A DNA stretch of 64,000 bases from Alteromonas halophila (lineage in GTDB: Bacteria > Pseudomonadota > Gammaproteobacteria > Enterobacterales > Alteromonadaceae). The stretch covers positions 62,001 to 126,000 of the forward strand of contig NZ_BMXP01000005.1 of NCBI RefSeq assembly GCF_014651815.1, read 5' to 3'. Of the stretch, positions 47,783 to 56,204 are shown piece after piece. Both the position numbers and the translations under genes were made by a program. The notes below the pieces were generated by a model. It did no database searches. It saw only the letters and a list, made by a program, of their open reading frames with translations, and had not been told where the DNA came from. The stretch's first letter is position 1; the number at the start of each line of letters is the position of its first letter.

Positions 47783-50317
47783 GTGAAAAAGAATTCTGTT
47801 AAGACCGTAGCCGGGCGCTCACTGATCACCTTGGGTGTGGTATTGGCTCTATATGGCTGCGGCGGCAACGACAACGACTTTGATGATGTCGAAACGACTC
47901 CAACTCCACCGCCCCCGACAACACCGGAGCCCGCTCCCGCGGTTACTGCATTTGATGATGACGGTACACTGGATGCGGAGATCACCTGGACGACCTATGG
48001 TGTGCCACACATCAAGGCCGATAACCTGGAAAGCATGGCCTATGGTGTGGGCTACGCGTTCGCCAGAGACAACCTGTGTATTCTGGCAGATCAAATCGTC
48101 AAATATAATTCTGAACGTTCCAAATATTTTGGTCCCGACACACAGCCGGGCAGTGGCGACTCTGAAAACCTGATCAATGACTTTGGTTTTCTGACAGTTG
48201 GAATTCGTGAAATGGCGGAAAACGATCTGTCATCGCTTTCTGCGAATAGTCGCGCCATGTTGCAGGGCTACACAGCGGGGTACAACCGCTACCTGGCTGA
48301 TACACCGGTAGACGAGCAGGATCCTGCGTGTGCCGGGCAACCCTGGGTTCAGCCCATCGATTCTGTAGACCTTCTGACATATTCACTGGGCGTCGCCTTG
48401 CTGCCCGGTGCCGCTAACTTTTTAGGCCCGATGTTCTTAGCCGCACCAGAAGGGGAAAGTTATTTGCCCACGCCGGTGGCTCAGGCGCAGGCATCAGCGG
48501 CGACGCCCACGATTTCCGTTGATAAGGCCAATATCAAACTGCCAGAGAGAAACCCCCAGGACATGGGATCAAATGGCTGGGGACTGGGCAGCGACAAAAC
48601 GACGAACGGCAAAGGTATGGTACTGGGTAACCCACATTTCCCGCATACCGGTAACCTGCGTTTCTGGCAGTTCCATACGCAGATCCCGGGGCATTTGAAT
48701 GTCACAGGCAGCTCTCTGATGGGACTTCCTGGCGCAGTAAACATTGGTTTTAATGAAAACGTGGCCTGGACACACACCTTCTCAACGGCTGAACACTTCG
48801 TGGTTTACCAGCTGACGCTGGATGAAGATGACGCCTCTGATATGACGCATATGGTTGACGGTACGCCGCGTGAAATCTATGAAAAGCCGATGCAGATTGA
48901 AGTGGCGGTGGGCCCCGGACAAACCATCATGCTGGAAAAGACCGCCTACTACACCAACTACGGGCCTATGATTGAAGTGCCTGGAAACTTTGGCTGGGGT
49001 GACGGCGAAGCCTATGCAATTAAAGATGCTAACCTGCCGAATTACGATGTTATCGATCACTGGCTGGCGATGAACATGGCGACATCAATGGACGAGTTTA
49101 AACAGGCGTTCAAAGACTATGATGGCGTTATTTTCAATAATACCATGGCGGCATCGGATGATGGCCAGGTATTTTACATCGATGATTCCACGGTACCAAA
49201 TCTGACTCCGACTGCAATCAATGAGCTGACCACCAACCCGTTGCTGATTGGCGCAAAACAACAGGCCGGGTTTACGATTTTGCCTGGGCACCTGTCAATC
49301 TTTGACTTCGAGCGTCCGGTACCCTATGAAAATGCGCCTAAATATGAAGGCACAGATTCGGTACAGAACTCTAATGATAGTTACTGGCTGACGAATATTG
49401 ATGCTCCGATTGTCAATCCAAACCCACTGTATGGCCGCACCGGTAATCAGCAATCGCTGCGCTCTCGGATGGGACAGAAGCTAATTGAAGAAACCGGCAG
49501 CGACAATACCTTTACACCGGACGAAGTTGAGTCACTGGTGCTGAGCAACCGTAGCTACCTGGCTGAGGCCATTCTGCCGTCTCTGCTGTCAGCCTGTGAA
49601 GCGCAGGGCGACACACCGGTAGAGGTGGATGGCCAGTCTGTCGATATTTCTGACGCCTGTGCGGCACTGGGCAACTGGGACATGCGCATGAACGTAGAGA
49701 GTGTGGCGGGTCATGTGTTCCGTGAGTTTGCCTTCCAGTTTAACCGCAATCCGCAGTGGGCGGTTGACTATGATCCACAGCAGCCCGCGACGACGCCAAA
49801 TGGCCTGCTTGAAAATGAGACAACCATTGAGCAGTTTGCCCGGGCAGTGATGGTACTTAACGAGGCGGGGGTAGCACCTGATGCGCAGTTTGGTAGCGTG
49901 CAGTTCGTTGAGCGAAGCCTGCCAGATGGCAGCGCATCAGGAAATAAACTGCCGTGGGCTGGTGCACATAATATTGAAGGCGGCTTTAACGTCTTTAATA
50001 TCGTGCCGGGCAACAATGGAACCAAGTTACCGCGTCACACGTATCCACCGCTGAACAGCAATACCATTATGAGCGCCGAGGCTGAGGGCTACCATATCAA
50101 CTATGGCAGCAGCTGGATGATGGTCATTAGCTTTACAGATGAGGGTCCGCAGGGAAGAGGTATTTTGAGCTATTCGCAGTCACGCGTATATGGCAGCGAC
50201 CACTTCCTTGATCAGACGCAGTTGTATTCAAATGGTCCCGCGTTTCGCGATATTATCTTCACAGATGAAGATATTGCAGACAATACGATCGAATTTCTGC
50301 CACTAAGCTCGCAGTAA
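47783..50317 (+). CDS. Penicillin acylase family (Ntn-hydrolase) lipoprotein
   Basis: This 844-residue protein is made as a precursor and should cleave itself into alpha and beta chains. The new N-terminal nucleophile would be Ser263 (MG|SNGWGLG), followed by the typical NPHFPHTGNLRFW. Members hydrolyse amide bonds in acyl-homoserine lactones, penicillins or other acyl-amines. This one has a lipoprotein signal (LYGC, Cys26) and a Thr/Pro linker (TPTPPPPTTPEPAPA), so it is probably membrane-anchored and exported. It starts after a 195-base gap behind a terminator and ends 31 bases before another. It follows a VolA-type lipase, but I see no shared control. AHL quenching is possible, not shown. 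Confidence 0.87.
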   Translation: MKKNSVKTVAGRSLITLGVVLALYGCGGNDNDFDDVETTPTPPPPTTPEPAPAVTAFDDDGTLDAEITWTTYGVPHIKADNLESMAYGVGYAFARDNLCILADQIVKYNSERSKYFGPDTQPGSGDSENLINDFGFLTVGIREMAENDLSSLSANSRAMLQGYTAGYNRYLADTPVDEQDPACAGQPWVQPIDSVDLLTYSLGVALLPGAANFLGPMFLAAPEGESYLPTPVAQAQASAATPTISVDKANIKLPERNPQDMGSNGWGLGSDKTTNGKGMVLGNPHFPHTGNLRFWQFHTQIPGHLNVTGSSLMGLPGAVNIGFNENVAWTHTFSTAEHFVVYQLTLDEDDASDMTHMVDGTPREIYEKPMQIEVAVGPGQTIMLEKTAYYTNYGPMIEVPGNFGWGDGEAYAIKDANLPNYDVIDHWLAMNMATSMDEFKQAFKDYDGVIFNNTMAASDDGQVFYIDDSTVPNLTPTAINELTTNPLLIGAKQQAGFTILPGHLSIFDFERPVPYENAPKYEGTDSVQNSNDSYWLTNIDAPIVNPNPLYGRTGNQQSLRSRMGQKLIEETGSDNTFTPDEVESLVLSNRSYLAEAILPSLLSACEAQGDTPVEVDGQSVDISDACAALGNWDMRMNVESVAGHVFREFAFQFNRNPQWAVDYDPQQPATTPNGLLENETTIEQFARAVMVLNEAGVAPDAQFGSVQFVERSLPDGSASGNKLPWAGAHNIEGGFNVFNIVPGNNGTKLPRHTYPPLNSNTIMSAEAEGYHINYGSSWMMVISFTDEGPQGRGILSYSQSRVYGSDHFLDQTQLYSNGPAFRDIIFTDEDIADNTIEFLPLSSQ

Positions 50318-50348
50318 ACTATCGTTGTACGTGGACAAAAATGGTATA

Positions 50349-50380
50349 AAAGGGCCTGTTTTAAACAGGTCCTTTTTTTC
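50349..50380 (+). terminator. Rho-independent terminator between acylase and sohB
   Basis: The stem AAAGGGCCTGTTT / AAACAGGTCCTTT includes one G-T wobble and is followed by a T run. It lies inside the apparent N-terminal extension of the sohB frame, which argues against that extension being translated. Confidence 0.85.
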
Positions 50381-50399
50381 GCTTGAAGGAGAAATATTT

Positions 50400-51419
50400 T
50401 TGGAGTTTTTGTACGAGTACGGACTATTTTTGGCCAAGGCGGTAACGCTGGTCGTGGCATTGGTGGTGATCATTGCTGCCATTGCCGGTGCTGCGAATAA
50501 GCAGAAGCAGGGCAAAGGTCACCTTGAAATTCAGTCGCTGACGTCACAGTTAAAAGACGTTACCAATTATGCCCGTCAGGTGTTGCTGGATAAAGCAGCA
50601 CTTAAAAAGCTGGCGAAAGAGCAGAAAAAGGAAGCGAAAGAAAAGAAAAAACAGGGTGAAGATAACGCGCCAAGGTTGTTTGTTATTGATTTTAAAGGCT
50701 CCATGGACGCACATGAGGTGGAGACCCTGCGTGAAGAAATCACGGCTATTTTGTGCGTGGCTGACAAAGGCGACGAGGTGCTGGTTCGCCTTGAAAGTGG
50801 TGGTGGTGTGGTACATGGCTACGGCTTAGCTGCGTCGCAATTGCAGCGCATCCGTGATAACGAACTCTCGCTTACTGTGGCGGTAGACAAGGTCGCGGCC
50901 AGTGGTGGCTACATGATGGCCTGTGTGGCCGATAAGCTACTGGCCTCCCGGTTTGCGTATATTGGTTCTATTGGTGTACTGGCGCAGTTACCTAACTTCA
51001 ATAAGGTACTAAAGAAAAACGACATCGAATTTGAACAGATTACGGCTGGCGATTACAAACGCACCCTGACCATGTTTGGTGAAAATAACGATGAGGGGCG
51101 CAAAAAGTTCAAGGAAGAAATAGAAGAAATTCATGTGCTGTTTAAAGACTTTGTGCATGAACATCGTAAAGATATGGACATTGCCAAAGTCGCAACCGGT
51201 GAGTTCTGGCCTGGTATTAAAGCCAAAGAACTGGGACTGGTTGACGATATCATGACCTCCGATGATTATATTTTGTCTCACTATCCTGCCCGGGAAATTT
51301 TCAGCGTTAAATATGCCCAGCGTAAAAATGTGGCGGAGAAGCTTGGCTTTTCTGTCGCCATGGCCGCTGAGCGTGCGGTAATGCGGGTATGGAGTAAGGC
51401 CCAGCACTGGATTGGTTAG
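50400..51419 (+). CDS. sohB: Inner-membrane serine protease SohB (peptidase S49)
   Basis: This signal-peptide-peptidase-like Ser/Lys protease has one N-terminal membrane helix (about residues 9-36), a Lys-rich coiled segment (about 65-90) and the S49 domain. The nucleophile is Ser168 in VAASGGYM and the general-base Lys220 in ITAGDYKRT. I choose the TTG at 50400: GAAGGAG lies eight bases upstream and the product opens MEFLYEYGLFLAK, like E. coli SohB (MELLSEYGLFLAK). The longer frame from 50325 crosses a terminator hairpin. At 339 residues it is close to the E. coli length. The TetR gene follows after four bases. Confidence 0.92.
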   Translation: MEFLYEYGLFLAKAVTLVVALVVIIAAIAGAANKQKQGKGHLEIQSLTSQLKDVTNYARQVLLDKAALKKLAKEQKKEAKEKKKQGEDNAPRLFVIDFKGSMDAHEVETLREEITAILCVADKGDEVLVRLESGGGVVHGYGLAASQLQRIRDNELSLTVAVDKVAASGGYMMACVADKLLASRFAYIGSIGVLAQLPNFNKVLKKNDIEFEQITAGDYKRTLTMFGENNDEGRKKFKEEIEEIHVLFKDFVHEHRKDMDIAKVATGEFWPGIKAKELGLVDDIMTSDDYILSHYPAREIFSVKYAQRKNVAEKLGFSVAMAAERAVMRVWSKAQHWIG

Positions 51420-51423
51420 CTGA

Positions 51424-52053
51424 ATGGCTAAGCAGACCAAGCAGGCAATCCTGGATGTTGCGCAGCGTCTTTTCTCCGAGCAGGGGTTCAATCAGACGTC
51501 GATGCGCAGCATCACTACAGAAGCATCGGTCAACCTTGCATCGGTGAACTACCATTTTGGCAGCAAGAAGAACCTGATTCAGGCAGTCTTCAAGCAGTAT
51601 TTTGATGTGCTGATGCCCAGTGTTGAGAAGACACTGCAGCAGACTGCCTCTTCTGAAGGGGAACCGGGCGTCCGCAAACTGCTGATGGCGCTGATCCCCG
51701 CCATGATAGAATTAAACAGCGTCAGTCGTAATGGCACAGCCATATTCGTGCAGTTACTGGGTCGTGGCTACAACGAAACGCAGGGGCATTTGCGGCGGTT
51801 TATCATGCAAAGTTACGGCGATACGGTTCGAAAGCTGGTAGACGCCATTCATGCACGATTACCCTCACTCAGTGATGAAGAGATCTTCTGGCGGATCCAC
51901 TTTGCGATGGGCAGTTTTGTTTTTTCAATGGCATCCAGCCAGGCGCTGACAGAAATTGCTGAGGCCGATTTCAATCGTCAGGTGTCGATTGAAGATGTGA
52001 TGATTCACCTGGTGCCGTTTATTTCACAGGGGATTGCAGGGCAGGGTAAATAA
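51424..52053 (+). CDS. TetR-family transcriptional regulator, PsrA-like
   Basis: This 209-residue regulator has its helix-turn-helix near residues 25-47 (TSMRSITTEASVNLASVNYHFGSKKNL), where VNLASVNYHFGSK is the typical TetR recognition end. An all-helical ligand domain follows. The N-terminal half resembles PsrA/YbiH-type regulators that control fatty-acid degradation in alteromonads and shewanellas, but I cannot confirm this without a profile. It is only four bases behind sohB and probably co-transcribed. Possible targets would be acyl-CoA genes elsewhere, including those at 59-63 kb, but I found no matching site. Confidence 0.8.
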   Translation: MAKQTKQAILDVAQRLFSEQGFNQTSMRSITTEASVNLASVNYHFGSKKNLIQAVFKQYFDVLMPSVEKTLQQTASSEGEPGVRKLLMALIPAMIELNSVSRNGTAIFVQLLGRGYNETQGHLRRFIMQSYGDTVRKLVDAIHARLPSLSDEEIFWRIHFAMGSFVFSMASSQALTEIAEADFNRQVSIEDVMIHLVPFISQGIAGQGK

Positions 52054-52086
52054 CCGCATGCGGGAGGTCCGCATGCGTTACGATAG

Positions 52087-52434
52087 TTAGCGTGGACGTA
52101 TTGAACCCGGCTTTTCGTCTTCCAGTTGTTTTGCGTAGAAGTCTTTAACCGAAAAGCCGCCACTGGCTTTCTTACTCTTTTTAGCAGGGGCTTTTGCGGC
52201 AGTCTTTTTGGCCGGCTTTTTCGGCGCGCTTTCTGCTTTTGGGGCTTTACTGGCACTGGATGCGCCCCCGTTGAGTTCGGCCGTCATTTCTTCCAGTTGA
52301 CTGATGCGCACATTTTTACCACCATCAACACTGTACCAGCCGGCTTTTGCTTCAATCTCTGGCTTTTTGCCATGCGCTTTCTGATATGCTTGGGTGAATT
52401 CCTCAATAATCTGTTCTTTATTCACTTTACTCAT
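52087..52434 (-). CDS. Small protein with Lys/Ala-rich histone-H1-like tail, unknown function
   Basis: This 115-residue protein has a two-part layout. Residues 1-52 form a compact helical/mixed domain (QIIEEFTQAYQKAHGK, GWYSVDGGKNVRIS). Residues 55-95 are an Ala/Lys/Pro-rich tail with PKKPAKK, KKTAAKAPAKK and SKKASGG, like bacterial histone-H1-type or AlgP-like tails. It ends in a short conserved-looking segment (FSVKDFYAKQLEDEKPG). The charge and repeats suggest nucleic-acid binding. I do not recognise the N-terminal family. It stands alone between the TetR and NIF3 genes on the opposite strand, with a weak Shine-Dalgarno. Confidence 0.72.
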   Translation of the reverse strand: MSKVNKEQIIEEFTQAYQKAHGKKPEIEAKAGWYSVDGGKNVRISQLEEMTAELNGGASSASKAPKAESAPKKPAKKTAAKAPAKKSKKASGGFSVKDFYAKQLEDEKPGSIRPR

Positions 52435-52527
52435 TAGTATTTGAACTCTGTAGATTGTTAAAAAAATGTCAGTTCAGGTTTTTTATAACGTTTTCCGCTC
52501 AGAATGTCTAATTTTCCCGGAGGAACC

Positions 52528-53289
52528 GTGTCTATAAGTACTCAGTCGCTCGTCTCTCATTTATCTTCTTTGCTACGCAGTGATGAAATAAAAGATTATT
52601 GTCCTAACGGATTACAGGTGCAGGGTAAGTCAGAGATTGCAAAAGTGATCACCGGCGTTACCGCCACACAGGCCCTTATCGATCAGGCGATAACGCAGCA
52701 GGCCGATGCCATACTGGTGCATCATGGTTACTTCTGGAAAGGAGAGGCGCAGGAAATAACCGGCATGAAGCAACGCCGGATAAAAGCCCTGTTAGCGCAC
52801 AATATAAATCTTATCGCCTATCACCTGCCGCTGGACGTTCACCCGGAGTTTGGTAACAACCGGCAGCTGGCACATGTACTTGGTCTTGTCGACATCAGTA
52901 GTGTTAGTAGCGTAAAGCCGGAAGGATTACTTATGCTTGGCGAGTTACCTGACGCCATGTCGCATGTTGGGCTGGCTTCACTGATTGAAGAGAAGCTCGA
53001 CAGGCCGCCTTTATCGGAAGCGGTCATCGACCGTCCCATTAAAAAGCTCGCATGGTGCACAGGCGGCGGACAGGGCTTTATCGAGCAGGCTGTTATGGCT
53101 GGCGCTGATGCCTTTATTACTGGCGAGGTATCAGAGCAGACCATCCATACTGCCCGCGAAATGGGAATTGACTTCTATTCTGCCGGCCATCATGCAACAG
53201 AACGCTACGGTGCCAAAGCGCTGGGGGAATATGTTGCCGATACCTATGGTCTGAACGTCAGCTTTATCGATATTCCTAATCCGGCCTGA
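52528..53289 (+). CDS. NIF3-like dinuclear metal centre protein (YbgI family)
   Basis: This 253-residue protein has metal-binding histidines and acids in HHGYFWKGE, YHLPLDVHPEFGNN and GHHATERYGA. E. coli YbgI (GTP cyclohydrolase 1 type 2 homolog, about 247 residues) is the reference; the reaction in vivo is unsettled. I prefer GTG 52528, which has GGAGG five bases upstream, over the ATG at 52504, whose extra residues overlap that ribosome site. cmoM follows two bases after the stop, so the pair is likely an operon. Confidence 0.9.
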   Translation: MSISTQSLVSHLSSLLRSDEIKDYCPNGLQVQGKSEIAKVITGVTATQALIDQAITQQADAILVHHGYFWKGEAQEITGMKQRRIKALLAHNINLIAYHLPLDVHPEFGNNRQLAHVLGLVDISSVSSVKPEGLLMLGELPDAMSHVGLASLIEEKLDRPPLSEAVIDRPIKKLAWCTGGGQGFIEQAVMAGADAFITGEVSEQTIHTAREMGIDFYSAGHHATERYGAKALGEYVADTYGLNVSFIDIPNPA

Positions 53290-53291
53290 GC

Positions 53292-54035
53292 ATGAAGTCA
53301 GATCAGATTTTTGACGGACTGGCTGACAAGTTTGCAGCGAATATTTATGGCACCACCAAAGGTCGCCTTCGTCATCAGCTCTTATGTGAAGCGCTGGAAC
53401 CCTGGCTACCTGAAACGCCGGCCCGGATTCTGGAAATTGGTGGTGGTACCGGCGTTATGGCACACTTTCTTGCTCAGCACGGCCACAACGTTGTACTCAC
53501 CGATGCGTCTGAAGATGTATTGGTACATGCGAAAGAACTGTTAAGTGACACCGCCGGGGTCACCATCCGTCACGCCAGGTTACAGGATAGTCATGATATC
53601 CATCGCTACGACATGCTGGTGTGTCATGCGGTACTGGAGTGGCTGGACAACCCAATGGAGGCTATTGCGTTTATGGCCGGTGAAATGCAAAAAGGCAGTC
53701 TGCTAAGCCTGAGCTTCTTTAACCGGGACGCCTTGTTATTCGGTAATGCACTGTATGGCAATTTTGACTACATCGAGCAGGGAATGCAGGTAAAGAAAAA
53801 AGTCCGGCTGAATCCACACAACCCGTTGCCAGTGCAGCCTGTGATTGAAGCCTGCGAACAGGCCGGACTGACCGTCAGAGCTAAAACCGGCATTCGCTGC
53901 TTTCATGATTATCTTAAAGATCGAGATATGCAAACCAGCCACTATGAACAGTTACTGGCGCTTGAACGCACCCATAACCAGCGCCACCCCTATTTATGGT
54001 TGGGGAAATACTTTCACCTGATGCTGGAAAAATAA
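53292..54035 (+). CDS. cmoM: tRNA 5-carboxymethoxyuridine methyltransferase
   Basis: CmoM methylates cmo5U34 of certain tRNAs to mcmo5U, using S-adenosylmethionine. The 247-residue Rossmann protein has the SAM motif EIGGGTGVMA, preceded by the diagnostic N-terminus FAANIYGTTKGRLRHQLL. Later segments HAVLEWLDNP, LYGNFDYIEQGM, KKKVRLNPHNP and GIRCFHDYL match E. coli CmoM (formerly SmtA). It is coupled to the NIF3-like gene upstream. Beyond it lie about 350 bases without a gene. Confidence 0.93.
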   Translation: MKSDQIFDGLADKFAANIYGTTKGRLRHQLLCEALEPWLPETPARILEIGGGTGVMAHFLAQHGHNVVLTDASEDVLVHAKELLSDTAGVTIRHARLQDSHDIHRYDMLVCHAVLEWLDNPMEAIAFMAGEMQKGSLLSLSFFNRDALLFGNALYGNFDYIEQGMQVKKKVRLNPHNPLPVQPVIEACEQAGLTVRAKTGIRCFHDYLKDRDMQTSHYEQLLALERTHNQRHPYLWLGKYFHLMLEK

Positions 54036-54383
54036 ATCACGCCCGCATCACAAGACACCCACCGTTGCCAGTCGCCCGGACAGCCATTTCTGAACCAACA
54101 CGTCCCGGCATCAATGACACCTGGTCTGGTTCTATAAGCAAGGACACCCGGACTGGCAGCACATGCCTGTTCAACGTCAAAGCGATCCCCCTGAAAGTTA
54201 TACGTTGCCAGAATGAAACTTTTACATGACAGCGTGGTGAGTTGATAGGGCTAATATTATCTGAATAACTGTAAGTTTATGAATTTCATGCGTTAATTTA
54301 GTGGTTTTAGAGGCTGGCGTGCAGGTTGCACCGCATAAAACTGAGATAAAACCTTTTTAAATTAATGAAGACAGGAGACTGAA
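54036..54383. other. Intergenic region upstream of csbD
   Basis: The first about 190 bases are fairly GC-rich, without a supported frame on either strand and without a T-run terminator. The last about 150 bases are AT-rich and probably hold the csbD promoter. I see no palindrome of note. Confidence 0.5.
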
Positions 54384-54575
54384 ATGAACAGCGATCGCAT
54401 TGAAGGAAACTGGAAAGAAATGAAAGGCAAGGTTCAGCAGCAGTGGGGAAAACTGACTGATGATGACCTGGATAAAATCGATGGACGCCGCGAGGAGCTG
54501 GTAGGAAAAATCCAGCAGGCATATGGAAAAGACAAAGATGAAGCTGAGCGCGAAGTGGATAACTTCTTTAAGTGA
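54384..54575 (+). CDS. CsbD family stress protein
   Basis: This 63-residue soluble, highly charged helical protein is of the CsbD/YjbJ family. The family motifs NWKEMKGKVQQQWGKLTDDDLDKI and GKIQQAYGKDKDEAEREV are in place (quoted in part: GNWKEMKGK, WGKLTDDDL, GKIQQAYGK). Members accumulate in stress or stationary phase; a biochemical role is not established. AGGAG precedes the ATG. Its end faces ldhA, with a GC-rich hairpin (54585-54610) between them. Confidence 0.93.
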   Translation: MNSDRIEGNWKEMKGKVQQQWGKLTDDDLDKIDGRREELVGKIQQAYGKDKDEAEREVDNFFK

Positions 54576-54601
54576 TCAGCAAAGGCGCCGTGGTGGAGCC
54601 A

Positions 54602-55588
54602 TCACGGCGCTAAAAAGTTGTCATTGTTCTCCCCCGGCATTCGTATATTTGCGACGGTAACTGCAGCAATTTCCTGCATCGCTTCCTGCGTAAAAAAGCC
54701 CTGATGACCGGTAATAAGAACGTTGTGAAAGCTGGCCAGACGTTCAAACTCATCATCCTGAATAATCTCCAGAGAGTGATCACGAAAAAAAAGCTCAGAC
54801 TCCATTTCGTACACATCAAGCCCCAGGTAGCCTATTTTCTTTGATTTCAACCCTTTAATTACAGCTTGAGTATTCACCAGACCGCCCCTCGAGGTGTTAA
54901 TCAGCATCACCCCATCACGCATTTGGGCAATCGTCTCTTCATTTATCAGGTGATAACTGCCTTCATTCAGCGGGCAGTGCAGAGTAATGATATGGCTGGT
55001 ACTAAGAAGTGTTTGCAGGTCGGTGTAGGACGCCCCCAGCGCCTTTACAGACTGAGCAGGCATGGGGTCATAACACAACAGCGTACAGCCAAACCCCGAC
55101 AGAATGCGGGCTACTGCCTGACCAATCCGTCCGGTGCCAACAATACCCACGGTCTTGCCATGTAAGGTAAAGCCCTGCAGGCCCTGGATATCAAAGTTGC
55201 CTTCCTTCACGCGATTGTAGGCTTTGTGAGTCTTGCGGTTGAGCGTAAGTATCAGTGCCAGTGCGTGCTCAGCCACGGTGTGGGGGCTGTAAGCCGGCAC
55301 CCGGGAGACGCGTAACCCCAGCTTTTTTGCCTCATCTACATCAACATTGTTGTAGCCGGCGCAGCGCAGCGCGATATGTGAAACACCCGCATCAGCAAGC
55401 GCGCGGACCGTCTCGCCACATACTTTATCATTCACAAAAATGCAGACAGCATCGAAGTCGTGACAGGCTATTGCTGTCAGAGGGGTTAAGGGTTCTTCGA
55501 TAAAGGTATAGGATAAATGCCCGTCGCTGTTGGCGCTTTCGAGCATGGCTTTGTCGTAGGGCTTGCAGCTAAATACACCAACCTTCAT
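54602..55588 (-). CDS. ldhA: D-lactate dehydrogenase (fermentative)
   Basis: LdhA reduces pyruvate to D-lactate with NADH in the cytoplasm. Its 328 residues match E. coli LdhA (329). The NAD-binding GTGRIG is near residue 152, the substrate Arg is in INTSRGG, and the catalytic His in TGHQGFFT. LRCAGYNNVD and VPAYSPHTVAEH also fit. AAGGAC precedes the ATG. The glutathione peroxidase gene lies 10 bases upstream in the same direction, so they may be co-transcribed. Confidence 0.93.
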   Translation of the reverse strand: MKVGVFSCKPYDKAMLESANSDGHLSYTFIEEPLTPLTAIACHDFDAVCIFVNDKVCGETVRALADAGVSHIALRCAGYNNVDVDEAKKLGLRVSRVPAYSPHTVAEHALALILTLNRKTHKAYNRVKEGNFDIQGLQGFTLHGKTVGIVGTGRIGQAVARILSGFGCTLLCYDPMPAQSVKALGASYTDLQTLLSTSHIITLHCPLNEGSYHLINEETIAQMRDGVMLINTSRGGLVNTQAVIKGLKSKKIGYLGLDVYEMESELFFRDHSLEIIQDDEFERLASFHNVLITGHQGFFTQEAMQEIAAVTVANIRMPGENNDNFLAP

Positions 55589-55598
55589 GTTTCAGTCC

Positions 55599-56087
55599 TT
55601 ATGCAGGCTTCGCAACCAGTTCGGCAATGCGATCTTCGATCCTGGCGGGCGTTGTCGTAGAACCGAAGCGTTCAACGACGTGTCCATGCCGGTCAACCAG
55701 AAACTTGGTGAAATTCCATTTAATCCTGCGGCTGCCAAGAAAGCCGGGGGCTTCCTGCTTTAATTCTACAAACAATGGGTGAGCGTCATTTCCATTCACG
55801 TCAACTTTGCTAAAAAGCGGAAAGCTGACGCCAAAGTTCATCTCGCAGAATTGCTGAATCTCGTTGTCTGAGCCAGGCTCCTGGTGGCCAAACTGATCGC
55901 AGGGAAAGGCTAGAACAGTAAAGCCTTTCTCATGATAGCGTGTGTAGAGATCCTGCAGTTCTTTGTATTGCGGTGTGAATCCGCATTTACTGGCGGTGTT
56001 CACAATCAGTAATACCTGACCCTTGTAGTTGTTTAACGACTCGGGCTGGCCATTATTTCGCGTGGCGGAGTGATCAAAAACAGACAT
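55599..56087 (-). CDS. Glutathione peroxidase family protein
   Basis: This 162-residue thiol peroxidase reduces hydrogen peroxide or lipid peroxides, using glutathione or more often thioredoxin in bacteria. The catalytic Cys is in NTASKCGFTPQY, with Gln in FPCDQFGHQEPG and Trp-Asn in KWNFTKFL, giving the Cys-Gln-Trp-Asn set. No selenocysteine. Length and motifs match BtuE/Gpx types. It is the first gene of a probable two-gene unit with ldhA. Its promoter region contains three copies of an 8-bp repeat. Confidence 0.93.
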   Translation of the reverse strand: MSVFDHSATRNNGQPESLNNYKGQVLLIVNTASKCGFTPQYKELQDLYTRYHEKGFTVLAFPCDQFGHQEPGSDNEIQQFCEMNFGVSFPLFSKVDVNGNDAHPLFVELKQEAPGFLGSRRIKWNFTKFLVDRHGHVVERFGSTTTPARIEDRIAELVAKPA

Positions 56088-56105
56088 AACAATTCAGCCA
56101 AACTT

Positions 56106-56129
56106 ACTGTAATACTGTAATACTGTAAT
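56106..56129. repeat. Tandem 8-bp repeat, three copies
   Basis: ACTGTAAT occurs three times without interruption in the 117-base divergent space between the peroxidase and the beta-hydroxyacid dehydrogenase genes, starting 18 bases from the peroxidase start codon. It could affect transcription or be a slippage-prone site. Confidence 0.85.
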
Positions 56130-56204
56130 TTCAAGCTAGCAAAACCGGCGAAGAACACAACGGTTTTTTTGGTAAACTGAGGTAAAAAGCAAACAGAGAA
56201 AATT

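Noticed and set aside
54585..54610. GC-rich hairpin between csbD and ldhA as terminator
   Set aside because: The stem is good (GCGCCGTG/CACGGCGC), but neither side has a proper T run; its role as a terminator is uncertain.
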